Assembly: GCA_026983815.1 (NCBI GenBank)
Contig: JALSTJ010000051.1
Span: 1 to 19,376, forward strand
Source of the DNA: Flavobacteriales bacterium
GTDB lineage: Bacteria > Bacteroidota > Bacteroidia > Flavobacteriales > Flavobacteriaceae
Length of the DNA stretch: 19,376 nucleotides
Direction: 5' to 3'
In this document: positions 18,153 through 19,376 of the stretch, piece by piece
Layout of the letters: each line of letters starts with the position of its first letter
How positions within the stretch are numbered: the first letter of the stretch is position 1
Notes under the pieces: model-generated
Databases searched by the model: none
What the model was told of the DNA's origin: nothing
What the model saw: the letters and a program-made list of their open reading frames with translations, nothing else
Translations under genes and position numbers: made by a program

Positions 18153-18704
18153 TTATGCTTTTTTTATTTGGAAATAATTCAAATCCAAAGGTGTTTTTCT
18201 TCCAAAGAAACGTACTGATACTGTAACTTTGCTTCTCTCCGGATTCACTTTTTCTACAACACCGTCAAATCCTTTGAAAGGTCCGTCTGTAACAGTTATC
18301 GGATCTCCTACTTTAAATGGAATTTGAACATTTCCTGAATTTAATGCCAATTCATCCAATTTACCCAAAATCCTATTCACTTCTTTCTTGCTTAGAGGCA
18401 TTGGATCTCCACCCTTTACTCCACTAAGAAATCCCATAACGCCGGGAATAGATTTTACTACATGAGGAAATTCACCTGATAAATCAGCTTCAATATAAAT
18501 ATATCCGGGAAAAAGAGTTTTATCTTTTTGAATACGTTTTCCGTCTTTGATATGAAAAGTTTTTTCAGTAGGAACCAAAATTTGACCGACATAATTTTCC
18601 AACTTGTTACGTTGGATTTCATTTTCCATCAATTTTTGAATTTTGGCTTCTTTTCCACTGATAACCTTAACTACATACCACTTTTTGTCAGTATTGTTGC
18701 TCAT
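18153..18704 (-). CDS. nusG: Transcription termination/antitermination factor NusG
   Basis: NusG binds RNA polymerase at the clamp, aids elongation and couples transcription to Rho or the ribosome. The 183-residue product shows the NGN domain (KWYVVKVISGKEAKIQKLMENEI, then VLVPTE-like QILVPTEKTFHIKDGKR and FPGYIYIEADLSGE) and the KOW domain at the C-terminus (FKVGDPITVTDGPFKGFDGVVEKV, about 130-154, with the KOW glycine motif). No extra domain is inserted between them. It is 7 nt downstream of secE, the standard pairing. Confidence 0.98.
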   Translation of the reverse strand: MSNNTDKKWYVVKVISGKEAKIQKLMENEIQRNKLENYVGQILVPTEKTFHIKDGKRIQKDKTLFPGYIYIEADLSGEFPHVVKSIPGVMGFLSGVKGGDPMPLSKKEVNRILGKLDELALNSGNVQIPFKVGDPITVTDGPFKGFDGVVEKVNPERSKVTVSVRFFGRKTPLDLNYFQIKKA

Positions 18705-18711
18705 TTAATAA

Positions 18712-18912
18712 TTAGCTTTTTATAAATTTATAATAGGATTGCAAAGTAGTTCTGAAAACATAATCTACAACTCCTACAAAAATTGAAAAAATTGCTGAAA
18801 AGACAGCTACAACAACAGTTAATTTGTAAACTTCGTCCCATGAAGGCCAAACTACATGATTCACCAGCTCATAATAAGCACCTTTGACGTATTCTATAAA
18901 ACTCTTAAACAT
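18712..18912 (-). CDS. secE: Preprotein translocase subunit SecE
   Basis: Small essential subunit of the SecYEG channel that clamps SecY at the inner membrane. It has 66 residues, the short single-helix form normal outside the enterobacteria. The amphipathic N-terminal helix (FIEYVKGAYYELVNHVVWPSWDE) carries the conserved V-x-W-P-S/T motif, followed by one membrane segment, about residues 31-53 (LTVVVAVFSAIFSIFVGVVDYVF). It begins 38 nt after the tRNA-Trp gene and ends 7 nt before nusG, so it is likely read from the tuf-tRNA-secE transcript. Confidence 0.97.
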   Translation of the reverse strand: MFKSFIEYVKGAYYELVNHVVWPSWDEVYKLTVVVAVFSAIFSIFVGVVDYVFRTTLQSYYKFIKS

Positions 18913-18949
18913 AATGATATATTAAAATTGAACTCAAATTCTTCGTTAG

Positions 18950-19022
18950 CACGGGCAGAGAGACTCGAACTCCCGACACCTGGTTTTGGAGACCAGTGCT
19001 CTACCAACTGAGCTACGCCCGT
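18950..19022 (-). tRNA. trnW: tRNA-Trp (anticodon CCA)
   Basis: The 73-nt minus-strand sequence folds as a full cloverleaf. The acceptor stem is ACGGGCG with TGCCCGT (7 bp, one G-U at the inner end) and a G discriminator base. The D arm is GCTC-AGTTGGTA-GAGC, the anticodon arm CTGGT-CTCCAAA-ACCAG with CCA at the centre of the loop, and the T arm GGGAG-TTCGAGT-CTCTC. The 3' CCA is not encoded (the next bases are CTAACG) and must be added after processing. It lies 73 nt downstream of tuf and 37 nt upstream of secE, so it is probably excised from the mRNA. Confidence 0.97.
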
Positions 19023-19029
19023 TTATAGA

Positions 19030-19062
19030 GAATTTGAAGCCTGAAATTCAGACTTCAAATTC
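19030..19062 (-). repeat. Hairpin between tuf and tRNA-Trp
   Basis: GAATTTGAAG (19030-19039) and CTTCAAATTC (19053-19062) form a perfect 10-bp stem, capped after one mismatch by CTGA / TCAG (19041-19044 with 19048-19051) and a 3-nt loop. No U-tract follows in the direction of transcription (TCTATAA, then the tRNA), so it is unlikely to be a plain terminator; a 3' end or processing structure for the tuf mRNA is more likely. Confidence 0.6.
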
Positions 19063-19095
19063 GCATTATTTATTCTTTAAGACTAAAAAATTTTA

Positions 19096-19376
19096 TTAGT
19101 CTAAGATCTCCGTAATTTGTCCTGCCCCAACAGTTCTACCTCCTTCACGTATAGCAAAACGTAAACCTTTGTTGATTGCAACAGGATAAATCAATTCCAC
19201 TTCAATAGTCAAGTTATCACCGGGTAAAACCATTTCCACTCCTTCGGGTAAATGAATTTCACCGGTAACATCAGTTGTTCTCAAATAGAATTGAGGACGA
19301 TAGTTATTGTGGAATGGCGTATGACGTCCACCTTCTTCTTTTTTCAAGATATAAACTTCTGCTTTGAATTTTCTAT
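19096..19376 (-). CDS. tuf: Elongation factor Tu, C-terminal part (5' partial)
   Basis: EF-Tu brings aminoacyl-tRNA to the ribosome. Only the last 93 codons are in the window; the frame stays open to the right edge, so the GTPase domain and most of domain 2 are outside. The visible chain is domain 3: [21 protein letters not shown] at the window edge, [29 protein letters not shown] [16 protein letters not shown], and the conserved end [19 protein letters not shown]. These are near-invariant EF-Tu sequences, so identity is certain. The stop codon lies within a weak AT-rich stem (arms 19080-19086 and 19096-19102). It is the most upstream gene of this operon in the window. Confidence 0.98.
   Translation of the reverse strand, partial: RKFKAEVYILKKEEGGRHTPFHNNYRPQFYLRTTDVTGEIHLPEGVEMVLPGDNLTIEVELIYPVAINKGLRFAIREGGRTVGAGQITEILD

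Noticed and set aside
19080..19102. AGACTAA / TTAGTCT hairpin at the tuf stop codon
   Set aside because: A 7-bp AT-rich stem with a 9-nt loop that includes the stop codon; no U-tract follows, so I do not call it a terminator.

Overview
The window is an AT-rich stretch of a Bacteroidota genome, most likely from the class Flavobacteriia. This rests on three things: families largely confined to that phylum (DUF4835, DUF3467 next to rpoC, a Bacteroidota-type RNA polymerase omega, an OstA-like protein); the order tuf / tRNA-Trp / secE / nusG / rplKAJL / rpoBC; and start codons that follow A/T-rich sequence, without clear Shine-Dalgarno motifs. I cannot name the genus from the sequence alone.

The left part (1-7253) is read on the plus strand. 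It starts inside bamD (5' end cut by the window edge). The RNA polymerase omega gene, coaBC, a secreted DUF4835 protein and ribonuclease Z follow with gaps of 1-12 nt or an 8-nt overlap, so these five probably form one transcription unit. After a 30-nt gap with a possible promoter comes pdxH. After a further 69-nt gap with an inverted repeat come two exported proteins that overlap by 23 nt: a DUF2807 (GIN-domain) protein and an OstA/LptA-like protein. The region mixes outer-membrane biogenesis (BamD, OstA-like) with coenzyme A and PLP synthesis and RNA metabolism.

A compact hairpin at 7258-7282 separates this block from the convergent right part (7295-19376), which is read on the minus strand. 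In transcription order that part holds tuf (only its C-terminal end), tRNA-Trp(CCA), secE, nusG, rplK, rplA, rplJ, rplL, rpoB, rpoC and a small DUF3467 protein. This is the classic translation/transcription super-operon: EF-Tu, the SecE translocon subunit, the NusG elongation factor, the uL11-uL1-uL10-bL12 stalk proteins and the two large RNA polymerase subunits. The only sizeable gap is 146 nt between rplL and rpoB. It holds a strong stem-loop with a short U-tract, then a palindrome and promoter-like -7 motifs, which suggests partial termination and re-initiation before rpoBC.

There is no gene-free stretch above 300 bases, and I saw no mobile element, CRISPR array or rRNA. Most of the window is conserved housekeeping DNA and I do not see a new multi-gene system. 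The points most worth a second look are two substituted active-site positions in CoaBC (Asp125 and Ser158), the RNA structures around tRNA-Trp and in the rplL-rpoB and nusG-rplK gaps, and the poorly understood proteins DUF4835, DUF2807 and DUF3467.
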